DNA from: Methylococcaceae bacterium UBA1147
Lineage (GTDB): Bacteria; Pseudomonadota; Gammaproteobacteria; Methylococcales; UBA1147
Length of the DNA: 12,888 nt
Assembly (NCBI GenBank): GCA_002311315.1
Contig: DBZZ01000081.1
Span: 73,511-86,398 of the forward strand
Direction of reading: 5' to 3'
Positions within the stretch are counted from its first letter, which is position 1. The number at the start of each line of letters is the position of its first letter. Of this stretch, positions 1-9,894 are shown in pieces. A program made the position numbers and the translations under genes. The notes below the pieces were generated by a model, which was not told where the DNA came from, searched no databases, and saw only the letters and a list, made by a program, of their open reading frames with translations.

Positions 1-176
1 GCCGGGCGTTCGGGGTGCATCATATCAGAATATCCGTTAAAAAACGCATTAACCCAGTAGAAATCTCAGCCAATCAGGTGGCCATTAATCGACCGAAAAA
101 ACAGGACTAAAATGCCCGCGCAGACCATGAACCAGCCACCGTGGTTGAAAATCAGGCCTGGAAGAGTAGGATTCAT
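1..176 (-). pseudogene. Possible membrane protein fragment with in-frame TGA, runs off window edge
   Basis: Reading the minus strand from an ATG at 174-176 gives a 36-residue hydrophobic peptide (starting MNPTLPGLIFNHGG, with a membrane-like stretch FMVCAGILVLFF) that stops at a TGA at 66-68. The same frame then stays open to the window edge with protein-like sequence (DFYWVNAFFNGYSDMMHPER). This suggests one small membrane protein interrupted by a single stop, possibly a former TGG Trp codon. It is divergent from gloA. I see no clear Shine-Dalgarno sequence before the ATG and I do not recognise the family. It could be a decayed gene, a sequencing error, or chance openness of a short stretch. 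TGA is a normal stop in neighbouring genes, so recoding is unlikely. Confidence 0.3.
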
Positions 177-209
177 AACGTTCAAGACTTTTCAACTGGA
201 GACGGTGCC

Positions 210-596
210 TTGCGCATCCTTCACACCATGATTCGTATCGGCAATCTGGAAAAATCCAAGCAATTCTATTCCGGCATTCTCGGCATGCAGCTTCTTCGCG
301 AAAAGGAATACCCGGACGGCGAATTCACCCTGGCGTTCATGGGGTACGGCGGGGAAAACGAAAATACGGTTCTGGAGTTGACCTATAACTGGGGCACTGA
401 AGAATACGATCATGGCAACGCTTTCGGTCATGTCGCGATCGAAGTCGGCGATGTTTACCAGGCCGTTGAACAAATCCGTCAACAGGGCGGCAAGGTCGTG
501 CGGGAAGCAGGGCCAATGAAACACGGTGATACCGTGATCGCCTTCGTCGAAGACCCGGACGGCTACAAGATCGAATTAATCGGTAGCAAGAACTGA
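210..596 (+). CDS. gloA: Lactoylglutathione lyase (glyoxalase I)
   Basis: Glyoxalase I isomerises the hemithioacetal of methylglyoxal and glutathione to S-lactoylglutathione in the cytosol, the first step of methylglyoxal detoxification. I chose the TTG at 210 as the start: it gives a 128-residue protein beginning MRILHTMIRIG, and a GGAG at 198-201 lies 8 bases upstream. With this start the four metal ligands of the family fall at His5, Glu56, His74 and Glu122, the same numbers as in E. coli GloA. Other family landmarks are visible: GMQLLR near 25-30, ELTYNWG at 56-62, and FVEDPDGYKIEL at 112-123. An upstream in-frame start at 141 would add 23 residues with no family counterpart. The E. coli-type ligand set, with the short loop pattern of that subgroup, suggests the Ni/Co-dependent class rather than the Zn class (inference). 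Confidence 0.95.
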   Translation: MRILHTMIRIGNLEKSKQFYSGILGMQLLREKEYPDGEFTLAFMGYGGENENTVLELTYNWGTEEYDHGNAFGHVAIEVGDVYQAVEQIRQQGGKVVREAGPMKHGDTVIAFVEDPDGYKIELIGSKN

Positions 597-638
597 TCTT
601 CCCGACCCCGGATCGGCTCCCGTGAGTCCTTTACCGTA

Positions 639-659
639 CCGGTGTCCTGCGGCCACCGG
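639..659. terminator. Hairpin downstream of gloA
   Basis: A perfect 6-bp inverted repeat, CCGGTG at 639-644 and CACCGG at 654-659, with a 9-base loop, lies about 45 bases after the gloA stop. Only a weak T-containing stretch follows, so intrinsic terminator function is uncertain. Confidence 0.3.
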
Positions 660-680
660 ATTATGGGTTTCGAATCCTGC

Positions 681-948
681 TCAGCCTCCCCCGCGCCGGA
701 AAGCCAGGTCAAAACGTCCCCTGAAATCATCGACCTGTTCTGACGTGAACCCGTGGAAAGAAAACTCCAGCACGGTCGGTCACCGGTAGTTTCAGCGCAC
801 CCAAATTACGCCGACCTTCCGGCAACAGCTTGATAGACAGCTGTTGCCCCTGCGCGGTGATCGTGATCAAGTCACGGTGAACCCGCCACGCCCGGTCACC
901 GATTGCCCGCGGCAGAAGGCGAAAAAGTTCGGCATGCCCCAGGCCCAT
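681..948 (-). pseudogene. Small conserved-looking protein, frameshifted by a 4-bp tandem duplication
   Basis: The minus strand from the ATG at 946-948 reads MGLGHAELFRLLPRAIGD and onward to LKLPVTDRAG, ending at a premature TGA at 727-729. At about 774-784 the coding strand contains GACC twice in tandem. Removing one GACC restores a frame that continues LPVTVLEFSFHGF, then through TSEQVDDFRGRFDL to a C-terminal AFRRGGG and a TGA at 681-683. The repaired protein would be 87 residues. From memory, the N-terminal GHxELxRLLP and the C-terminal FxxxFDxAFxRGGG pattern resemble a small uncharacterised proteobacterial family, but I cannot name it. The good continuation on both sides of the shift is what makes a broken real gene likely. 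A sequencing or assembly error would look the same. Confidence 0.6.
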
Positions 949-1063
949 CTCGCGGCACAGGCTTGGTGGGACACCAGACCGTCCTGTCGAGCAACGGTCC
1001 TTCCTCTCACCCGGTTCTAATGGCACCCTTAAGTTCTTGTCCTGATGACTCGGTTGGGCATAC

Positions 1064-1100
1064 GCAGCCTTCTAACTCAATGAATCGAGAGCAAGGCTGC
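1064..1100 (-). terminator. Inverted repeat just after the sulfur-carrier gene
   Basis: A perfect 8-bp inverted repeat, GCAGCCTT at 1064-1071 and AAGGCTGC at 1093-1100, with a 21-base loop, begins directly after the TAA of the sulfur-carrier gene on the minus strand. The position suits the end of the fumC/sulfur-carrier transcript. No T-run follows, so a classical intrinsic terminator is not proven; RNA 3'-end stabilisation is equally possible. Confidence 0.4.
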
Positions 1101-1352
1101 TTAGCCTCCCGCGACCGGTGGCCAGACCGATAGCGTATCCCCGTCCCTAAAAAGCGCCTTTTCGCGCTCGGTCAGAGAAAGATAAACACCATTCAGAAGA
1201 ACCAGGTGCGACATGGCCCGCGGCACATTGAAACGATCCAGAACTTCCTGCGGAGAATCGTCGGCGCTGACTTCCACCTTGAAAGCATGGAATTTTGCAT
1301 CTTCAGGAAGAAAGTCCCTGAGGGTTGCAAACAGCTTGACCGTAATTTCCAC
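1101..1352 (-). CDS. MoaD/ThiS family sulfur-carrier protein
   Basis: This 83-residue protein has the beta-grasp size and pattern of small sulfur carriers: an N-terminal strand (MEITVKLFATLRDFLP), a central helix/loop (SPQEVLDRFNVP), a VLLNGVYL strand and a C-terminus ending PPVAGG. The exposed Gly-Gly tail is the residue pair that is adenylated and thiocarboxylated in MoaD and ThiS. The PPVAGG ending is closer to MoaD than to ThiS. The start is a GTG at 1352, only 11 bases after the fumC stop, so the two are probably co-transcribed. No molybdopterin or thiamine genes are nearby, so the acceptor pathway cannot be read from context. The Shine-Dalgarno sequence is poor, which fits translational coupling to fumC. 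The family call is firm; the specific role is not. Confidence 0.85.
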   Translation of the reverse strand: MEITVKLFATLRDFLPEDAKFHAFKVEVSADDSPQEVLDRFNVPRAMSHLVLLNGVYLSLTEREKALFRDGDTLSVWPPVAGG

Positions 1353-1363
1353 GGGACGCGGAA

Positions 1364-2752
1364 TCAGTCCTGAATCCCGCCTTCGGTCAGCTTGCCAGGA
1401 TTCAGAAAGTTTTCCAGTTCCTCCCTGGACAGGTCGGTCATTTCAACTGCCACATCAATGACTGGACGTCCCTGCTTGTATGCCGTCTTGGCAATTTCAG
1501 CCGCTTTCATGTAACCAATTATCGGATTCAGGGCGGTCACCAGAATCGGATTTCGCGACAACGCACCTTGCAGATTCTCTCCCCTTACCTCGAAACCGTC
1601 AATCGCTTTGTCCGCCAGAACGTTCGAGACATTGGCCAGCAAATCGATCGACTGAAGGATGTTGTAGGCAATCACCGGCAGCATTACGTTCAATTGGAAA
1701 GTGCCCGATTGGCCGGCGATGGTGATGGTCATGTCGTTACCCATGACCTGGGCAGAAACCATAGCCGTCGCTTCCGCGATCACGGGGTTGACCTTGCCCG
1801 GCATGATGCTGCTTCCAGGTTGTAGCGGGGTCAGTTCGATTTCTCCGAGGCCCGCCAGCGGACCGCTGTTCATCCAGCGTAGATCGTTGGCAATCTTCAT
1901 CAGGCTGACGGCGATGACCTTGAGCTGACCGGATAACTCGACGATTGCATCCTGGGCGCTTAGGCTTTCAAAGAACGAAGAATTTGGTTCGAAGGAAAGT
2001 CCTGTTTCGAAATTCATCCGGTCGGCAAAACGGGACGCAAACTCCGGATGGGCATTGATCCCCGTTCCCACTGCTGTCCCGCCCTGGGCCAGCCGAAAAA
2101 CGCGTGGCATCGCAGCATTGATTCGGTCTATACCGTTACGGATCTGCAGTGCCCATCCACCCATTTCTTGGTCAAAACGCACCGGCATTGCATCCATCAG
2201 GTGGGTCCGGCCGGTTTTGGTCACGTGTTTCAGACTTTCGGCTTTCTTCTCGATGGTTTCCGCCAGATGGTTCAAGGCCGGTAATAATTGTCGGCTCACT
2301 TCGACTGCAGAACTGACATGAATTGCCGTCGGGATCACGTCGTTGCTGCTCTGGCCCATGTTGACATGATCGTTGGCTCCAACCCCGACTTTATCCGTCT
2401 GATTGGCCAACGTCGTGATCACTTCATTGACGTTCATGTTGGTACTGGTACCCGATCCGGTCTGGAAGACATCAACCGGGAATTGTTCCGCATGCTCGCC
2501 ATCAATGACCTGCTGTGCCGCCCGGATGATTGAATTGCCAATCTTCGAATCGAGCACACCGAGATCCATGTTCACTTGTGCCGCTACTTTCTTGATGGTA
2601 GCGACCGCCTGAATGAAGGTCTGCGGAAGCCGAATGCCGCTCACCGGGAAATTGTCGACGGCACGCTGGGTCTGAGCTGCGTAAAGAGCATCGGCGGGCA
2701 CCTGCAATTCGCCCATGCTGTCTTTCTCGATTCTGTACTGTTGGTTGTTCAT
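1364..2752 (-). CDS. fumC: Class II fumarate hydratase
   Basis: FumC interconverts fumarate and L-malate in the TCA cycle as an iron-independent homotetramer. The 462-residue length is typical. Family marks are: EKDSMGELQVPADALYAAQTQR near the N-terminus (residues 9-30), TGSGTSTNMNVNEV at 98-111, GQSSND at 133-138, GRTHLMDA at 181-188 with the catalytic-region His184, and the fumarase/aspartase superfamily signature GSSIMPGKVNP at 313-323. The first residues align with the normal FumC start, so the ATG at 2750-2752 is kept even though I see no strong Shine-Dalgarno. GRTHLMDAMP differs slightly from the more usual GRTHLQDATP. The enzyme is oxygen-stable and is often used under oxidative stress or iron limitation in organisms that also have class I fumarases. 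A sulfur-carrier gene follows directly. Confidence 0.97.
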   Translation of the reverse strand: MNNQQYRIEKDSMGELQVPADALYAAQTQRAVDNFPVSGIRLPQTFIQAVATIKKVAAQVNMDLGVLDSKIGNSIIRAAQQVIDGEHAEQFPVDVFQTGSGTSTNMNVNEVITTLANQTDKVGVGANDHVNMGQSSNDVIPTAIHVSSAVEVSRQLLPALNHLAETIEKKAESLKHVTKTGRTHLMDAMPVRFDQEMGGWALQIRNGIDRINAAMPRVFRLAQGGTAVGTGINAHPEFASRFADRMNFETGLSFEPNSSFFESLSAQDAIVELSGQLKVIAVSLMKIANDLRWMNSGPLAGLGEIELTPLQPGSSIMPGKVNPVIAEATAMVSAQVMGNDMTITIAGQSGTFQLNVMLPVIAYNILQSIDLLANVSNVLADKAIDGFEVRGENLQGALSRNPILVTALNPIIGYMKAAEIAKTAYKQGRPVIDVAVEMTDLSREELENFLNPGKLTEGGIQD

Positions 2753-3043
2753 GGTGTAGTCAATATTCTTTCGTTCAATCCAAATGGTTCAGGGACAGGA
2801 TCGGTCTGTTCCGCCGTCGCGGACCTTGTGAACCCGAAGCCAGTCCCTCATTGATTTCAACGGGTTCGCAAAGCGCTCAAGTCGAGCCAACGCCCCCACC
2901 GCAAACGGTTCATTGTAACATCAGCGAAAATCCGGAGGATGTTGGTCGAAGATGGATACACACCGCATTCACTCCCGGCGATCAACAAAAGCTGACGCCG
3001 GCAGCAACTGCTGTGCAGTGCACCCAGGAACACCTTCTCGAGG

Positions 3044-3289
3044 CTAGCGCAGAAATGTTTCGAGTTCACTGGGACCAAAGGGCCAGTTCAATTCTGCCCC
3101 GGAATCCAGTCGCTTGACAACCGGTATGGTTACGCCGTATCGCTCAACCAGGTCATCCTGCTCAGCGATATCCACCCGCTCGAGTTCAAAGGAATCCGGT
3201 GCCAACGCCAACCGGGGAGCAAGAAGAGCCAGCGCATCCTTACACAAATGGCATCCGGCCGTTTCGAAAAGTCTGATCTGCCGACGCAT
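3044..3289 (-). CDS. Small glutaredoxin-like (DUF836-type) thioredoxin-fold protein
   Basis: With the ATG at 3287-3289 the product is 81 residues, MRRQIRLFETAGCHLCKDA and onward. A redox CxxC (Cys13-His-Leu-Cys16) follows the first strand, a TIPVV segment at 54-58 carries the cis-proline expected opposite the active site, and the C-terminus LNWPFGPSELETFLR is typical of this short glutaredoxin-like group. A TTG at 3352 would add 21 residues without family counterpart, so I prefer the shorter form; an AGGA lies about 12 bases upstream. It probably acts in cytosolic thiol-disulfide exchange; the substrate is unknown. The spacer to fumC (2753-3043) shows no recognisable gene. It contains an inverted GAACCCG/CGGGTTC pair near 2828-2868 of unknown meaning. 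Confidence 0.8.
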   Translation of the reverse strand: MRRQIRLFETAGCHLCKDALALLAPRLALAPDSFELERVDIAEQDDLVERYGVTIPVVKRLDSGAELNWPFGPSELETFLR

Positions 3290-3678
3290 CAACCCGGGTA
3301 TTCCTGCGCTGGCCCGTGCCGGCAGTTGAACCACCCGGCACGCAACTGACAACCAGTCATCTGTAGAAGAAACATCGAGCAGACTCTACCCAAATCACAG
3401 AAAGTTTTCCAGCCCTGCAAAACCACACCGGACAACCGCTAAGGCTACCCCTCGTGTTACCGAAACCGGAGAGGCGCGCAGGTTCGGGGATACCGAAGAT
3501 GCGGGCTTTTGCAGATCCCTTATTGGCCGGGCTGTCCACAATATTGTAGGATTGCAGGCTCTCCGGTTGATCGATTTGAATCATCATTGGATCATCGGCT
3601 TTTTAGCTCCAGGAACGGGGATGCCGAACGCAAACCGTGGTCAACGAACGACAAGCCCAAAAGCCTAAAGGCAGCAAC
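3290..3678. other. Intergenic region between divergent glutaredoxin-like and desaturase genes
   Basis: I see no supported gene here. A minus-strand open frame at 3357-3587 has no recognisable family pattern and I treat it as chance. A small hairpin, TTCGG at 3483-3487 and CCGAA at 3493-3497, sits in the middle. The region presumably holds the promoters of both flanking genes, but I could not pick a convincing -35/-10 pair. AAAGG at 3667-3671 is the desaturase ribosome binding site. Confidence 0.5.
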
Positions 3679-4779
3679 ATGAGTAACGTTAAAATAGTAT
3701 TCGGCAAGAATTCGGCTTCGCCATTTTCCAGCGAGGTGCAGCAGCGGGTTCACGACTACTTCAGCGACCGAAACCTGTCTGAGAAAGGGAATTTCGAAAT
3801 GGTACTGAAGAGCTGCCTGCTGGTCGTCGTCACCTTCGGTTGCTATGGTCTGCTGCTCAGCAACCAGTTCGAACCAGCAACGATGCTGGTACTGGCCGTA
3901 GTGATGGGCATCGGCTACGCAGGAACGGGGTTTTGCATTGGGCATGACGCCATGCACGGCGCTTATACTTCCAGCCCACGCATCAACGAGCTTCTTGGCG
4001 TTAGCTACGACATTCTGGGCGGCAACCGTTACCTGTGGAAACTGACGCACAACGCAATTCATCACACTTACACCAATGTCATCGATATGGACGAAGACAT
4101 TGTCGTCGTCGAGCCCTTCGTTCGTCTGTCCCCCGGCTCCAGAAGGTACTGGCACCACCGGTTCCAGCACATTTACGCCTGGTTTCTGTATTCGCTATCA
4201 ACCCTGAACTGGGTCTACATCAAGGATTTTAAGTATATCCGGTCGCCCCGGCTTGGCCCGTACCGGCCGCCCAAGTATCCGCGATCAGAAATCCGGCAAT
4301 TGATCTTTTTCAAGTTCTTCCACCTGACCTGGTCTCTGGTGATTCCACTATTGGTGATCGATCTGCCGGTATGGCAGATCATGACCGGATACCTGACCAT
4401 GCACCTGGTCGCCGGATGGATCCTAGGTGTGGTGTTCCAGATGGCTCACGTAGTTGAGGAAGCCGAATTCGTTTCCGCTAATCACAACGGCAGAATCGAA
4501 GACGAATGGCTGATTCACCAGATGAAAACCACCGCCAATTTCGCCATCACCAACCGATTGCTGACCTGGTACGTGGGTGGCCTCAACCACCAGGTTGAGC
4601 ACCATCTGTTTCCGAAAATCTGCAGCGTACATTACCCCGCGATCCGGGGAATTGTAAAGGAAGTCGCGGAAAAGCACGGGGTCCCCTACAACAACAACCC
4701 CAGTTTGTCGTCGGCGATCGCATCACATTTCAGAACATTGCGCCGACACGGTACGTCAACGGCACTCGATTCAGCCTAG
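3679..4779 (+). CDS. Membrane fatty acid desaturase (front-end/acyl-CoA type, no cytochrome b5 domain)
   Basis: This is an integral-membrane di-iron desaturase of 366 residues. I start at the ATG at 3679, which has AAAGG 7 bases upstream; a GTG at 3637 would add 14 residues. The three histidine boxes are HDAMH at 89-93, HNAIHH at 124-129 and HQVEHH at 304-309, and the third is followed by LFP. The Gln in QVEHH is the feature associated with front-end (delta-5/delta-6-like) desaturases and with bacterial proteins annotated as linoleoyl-CoA desaturase. Hydrophobic segments lie near residues 42-60, 65-87 and 210-255. There is no fused cytochrome b5, so electrons must come from a separate carrier. 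The gene stands alone and converges on the epimerase. The double-bond position it makes cannot be read from sequence. Confidence 0.92.
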   Translation: MSNVKIVFGKNSASPFSSEVQQRVHDYFSDRNLSEKGNFEMVLKSCLLVVVTFGCYGLLLSNQFEPATMLVLAVVMGIGYAGTGFCIGHDAMHGAYTSSPRINELLGVSYDILGGNRYLWKLTHNAIHHTYTNVIDMDEDIVVVEPFVRLSPGSRRYWHHRFQHIYAWFLYSLSTLNWVYIKDFKYIRSPRLGPYRPPKYPRSEIRQLIFFKFFHLTWSLVIPLLVIDLPVWQIMTGYLTMHLVAGWILGVVFQMAHVVEEAEFVSANHNGRIEDEWLIHQMKTTANFAITNRLLTWYVGGLNHQVEHHLFPKICSVHYPAIRGIVKEVAEKHGVPYNNNPSLSSAIASHFRTLRRHGTSTALDSA

Positions 4780-4834
4780 AACTTTGCCCTACAGACTGGC
4801 AACAAGCAGCCCGGGGCCGAAAAGCCTCTATTGA

Positions 4835-5821
4835 TCAGTCGAGGTATCCGTTTTCCTGGTACCAGTCGAAAGCCCGGAAAAGAGCGTCACGGAAAGGCCG
4901 GATCGAATAATCCAGTTCGGCGATGGCCTTGCCGGAATCATAGTACAGGTTATCCGATCCCCAGCGAACGTGTTCACCGCTGATGGTAGTCGATTGGCGG
5001 TTGATCGCGTTCAGTGCGTCGACAACCAGCGCCGCCGGAGGCAATAGCCAGCCGGGGATCACGTACCGCGGCGACGGACGCCCGACGGCCTCGGCAACAG
5101 TTCCCGCAATCTCCATGTAACTCAGGTTCTCCCCGCCCAAGATGTAGCGTTCTCCCGTCCGGCCCTTCTCGGCCACCGCCAGCAATCCAGCCACAACGGC
5201 ATCCACATCGACCATGCACATGCCGCCAGCCGTGACCGCACGAACAAATCCCTTTTTCAGAAAACGCACAATATTGCCCATGTACATACCCCGATCACCG
5301 GGCCCGACCACCTGTCCGGGATTGACAATGACCGCATCGAGCCCTTTTCTGACAGCTTCCCTGACATGTTCTTCGGCCAACCGCTTGCTGTCCGAATACC
5401 AACTACGCCTGCTGCGCTCGTCGAACGGCGTTTCCTCTGTGGCGATCGTACCCGATTCCGGAATCCCGATGGCAGCAATCGACGACGTGTGAACCACCCT
5501 TTCCACTCCCGCCTCCAGGCTGGCCTGCATTACCATTCGTGTGCCTTCCGCGTTCACACTGTAAACCTCATCCTCAGTGCTCTTCCAGTAAGGCACCAGA
5601 CCTGCCAGGTGGTAAACCCGATCGCAACCGCGCATCGCATTCCTAAGCGCGTCTCGATCCCGAATGTCACCGGCCACACAGTGGCAATCCATCCCCTTAA
5701 GGATTTCACGGCTTGCCACGCTTCTTGCCAGAACACGCACCTGGACACCCTGCCGGAGTAGGGCAGGAACCAGGTTGATGCCAGTAAAACCGGCTGCTCC
5801 AGTAACCAGGACGGTGGACAT
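4835..5821 (-). CDS. NAD-dependent epimerase/dehydratase (extended SDR, dihydroflavonol-reductase-like)
   Basis: This 328-residue protein starts with a Rossmann nucleotide-binding motif TGAAGFTG (residues 7-14), an acidic GDI at 51-53 and HLAG at 71-74. The catalytic triad region is visible as TSS at 112-114 and YSDSK at 142-146 (Tyr142, Lys146). Motif NPGQVVGPGD follows the active site, as in extended short-chain dehydrogenases. The overall pattern matches nucleoside-diphosphate-sugar epimerases and dihydroflavonol-4-reductase-like proteins, including hopanoid-associated HpnA-type enzymes; I cannot tell the substrate. The ATG at 5821 puts the Rossmann motif at the usual distance from the N-terminus, though no strong Shine-Dalgarno is present. 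Downstream it converges on the desaturase with a 55-base gap that contains only a weak hairpin. Confidence 0.93.
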   Translation of the reverse strand: MSTVLVTGAAGFTGINLVPALLRQGVQVRVLARSVASREILKGMDCHCVAGDIRDRDALRNAMRGCDRVYHLAGLVPYWKSTEDEVYSVNAEGTRMVMQASLEAGVERVVHTSSIAAIGIPESGTIATEETPFDERSRRSWYSDSKRLAEEHVREAVRKGLDAVIVNPGQVVGPGDRGMYMGNIVRFLKKGFVRAVTAGGMCMVDVDAVVAGLLAVAEKGRTGERYILGGENLSYMEIAGTVAEAVGRPSPRYVIPGWLLPPAALVVDALNAINRQSTTISGEHVRWGSDNLYYDSGKAIAELDYSIRPFRDALFRAFDWYQENGYLD

Positions 5822-5900
5822 TTTCTAGTGAGGTAAGGTTTGCCTGATGGTACGAATCATGGAAACGTTGCCGATCACGAATAGGCCTGCTGATTTCATC

Positions 5901-5942
5901 TCCCGCTCCACGGGATGATCATTGAGTCAATGGGTCTGATCA
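5901..5942. promoter_or_regulatory. Palindrome cluster upstream of the epimerase gene
   Basis: About 80-120 bases before the epimerase start there is a 5-bp hairpin, TCCCG/CGGGA (5901-5915), then a 13-base palindrome CATTGAGTCAATG (5920-5932). Two copies of TGATCA, at 5916-5921 and 5937-5942, bracket the palindrome. The spacing resembles a dimeric repressor operator, but no regulator can be assigned. The rest of 5822-6013 shows no gene. Confidence 0.3.
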
Positions 5943-6013
5943 CTGTATCTGCAAGGTTACTGCAATAAAAACCAGGTGGAAATGACCCAAATCAACATGG
6001 TCCGCCAAAGCCT

Positions 6014-9703
<3,690 letters not shown>

Positions 9704-9894
9704 CTTTCGTTTCCCAACTCCGGCCCATCCGCCCGCCCGGAGGAGGGTGAAGGCTATCTCGTTGATTCAAAGCGGATTAACTTATCCCACACCGCAATGG
9801 CACATACAACCAAAAAATCGGCGGACAATCCCCGGATATTCGGAATCTAAAACCGGGCTTGCGGCGATTCGGCCGGGGGGAGGTGGCGGAGAGC

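Noticed and set aside
2857..3078. Minus-strand 73-codon frame between fumC and the glutaredoxin-like gene
   Set aside because: It overlaps the end of the glutaredoxin-like gene in another frame and shows no protein-like pattern.
3357..3587. Minus-strand 76-codon frame upstream of the desaturase
   Set aside because: No family pattern, no ribosome binding site, mixed composition; most likely chance.
4780..4834. Bidirectional terminator between the desaturase and the epimerase
   Set aside because: Only a 5-bp imperfect hairpin (GGGGC/GCCTC) with no T-run on either strand; too weak to call.
9704..9894. Possible cobalamin, SAM or SAH riboswitch before metH
   Set aside because: I looked for the conserved boxes and a terminator/anti-terminator arrangement and saw none. 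The region is short and lacks the expected motifs.
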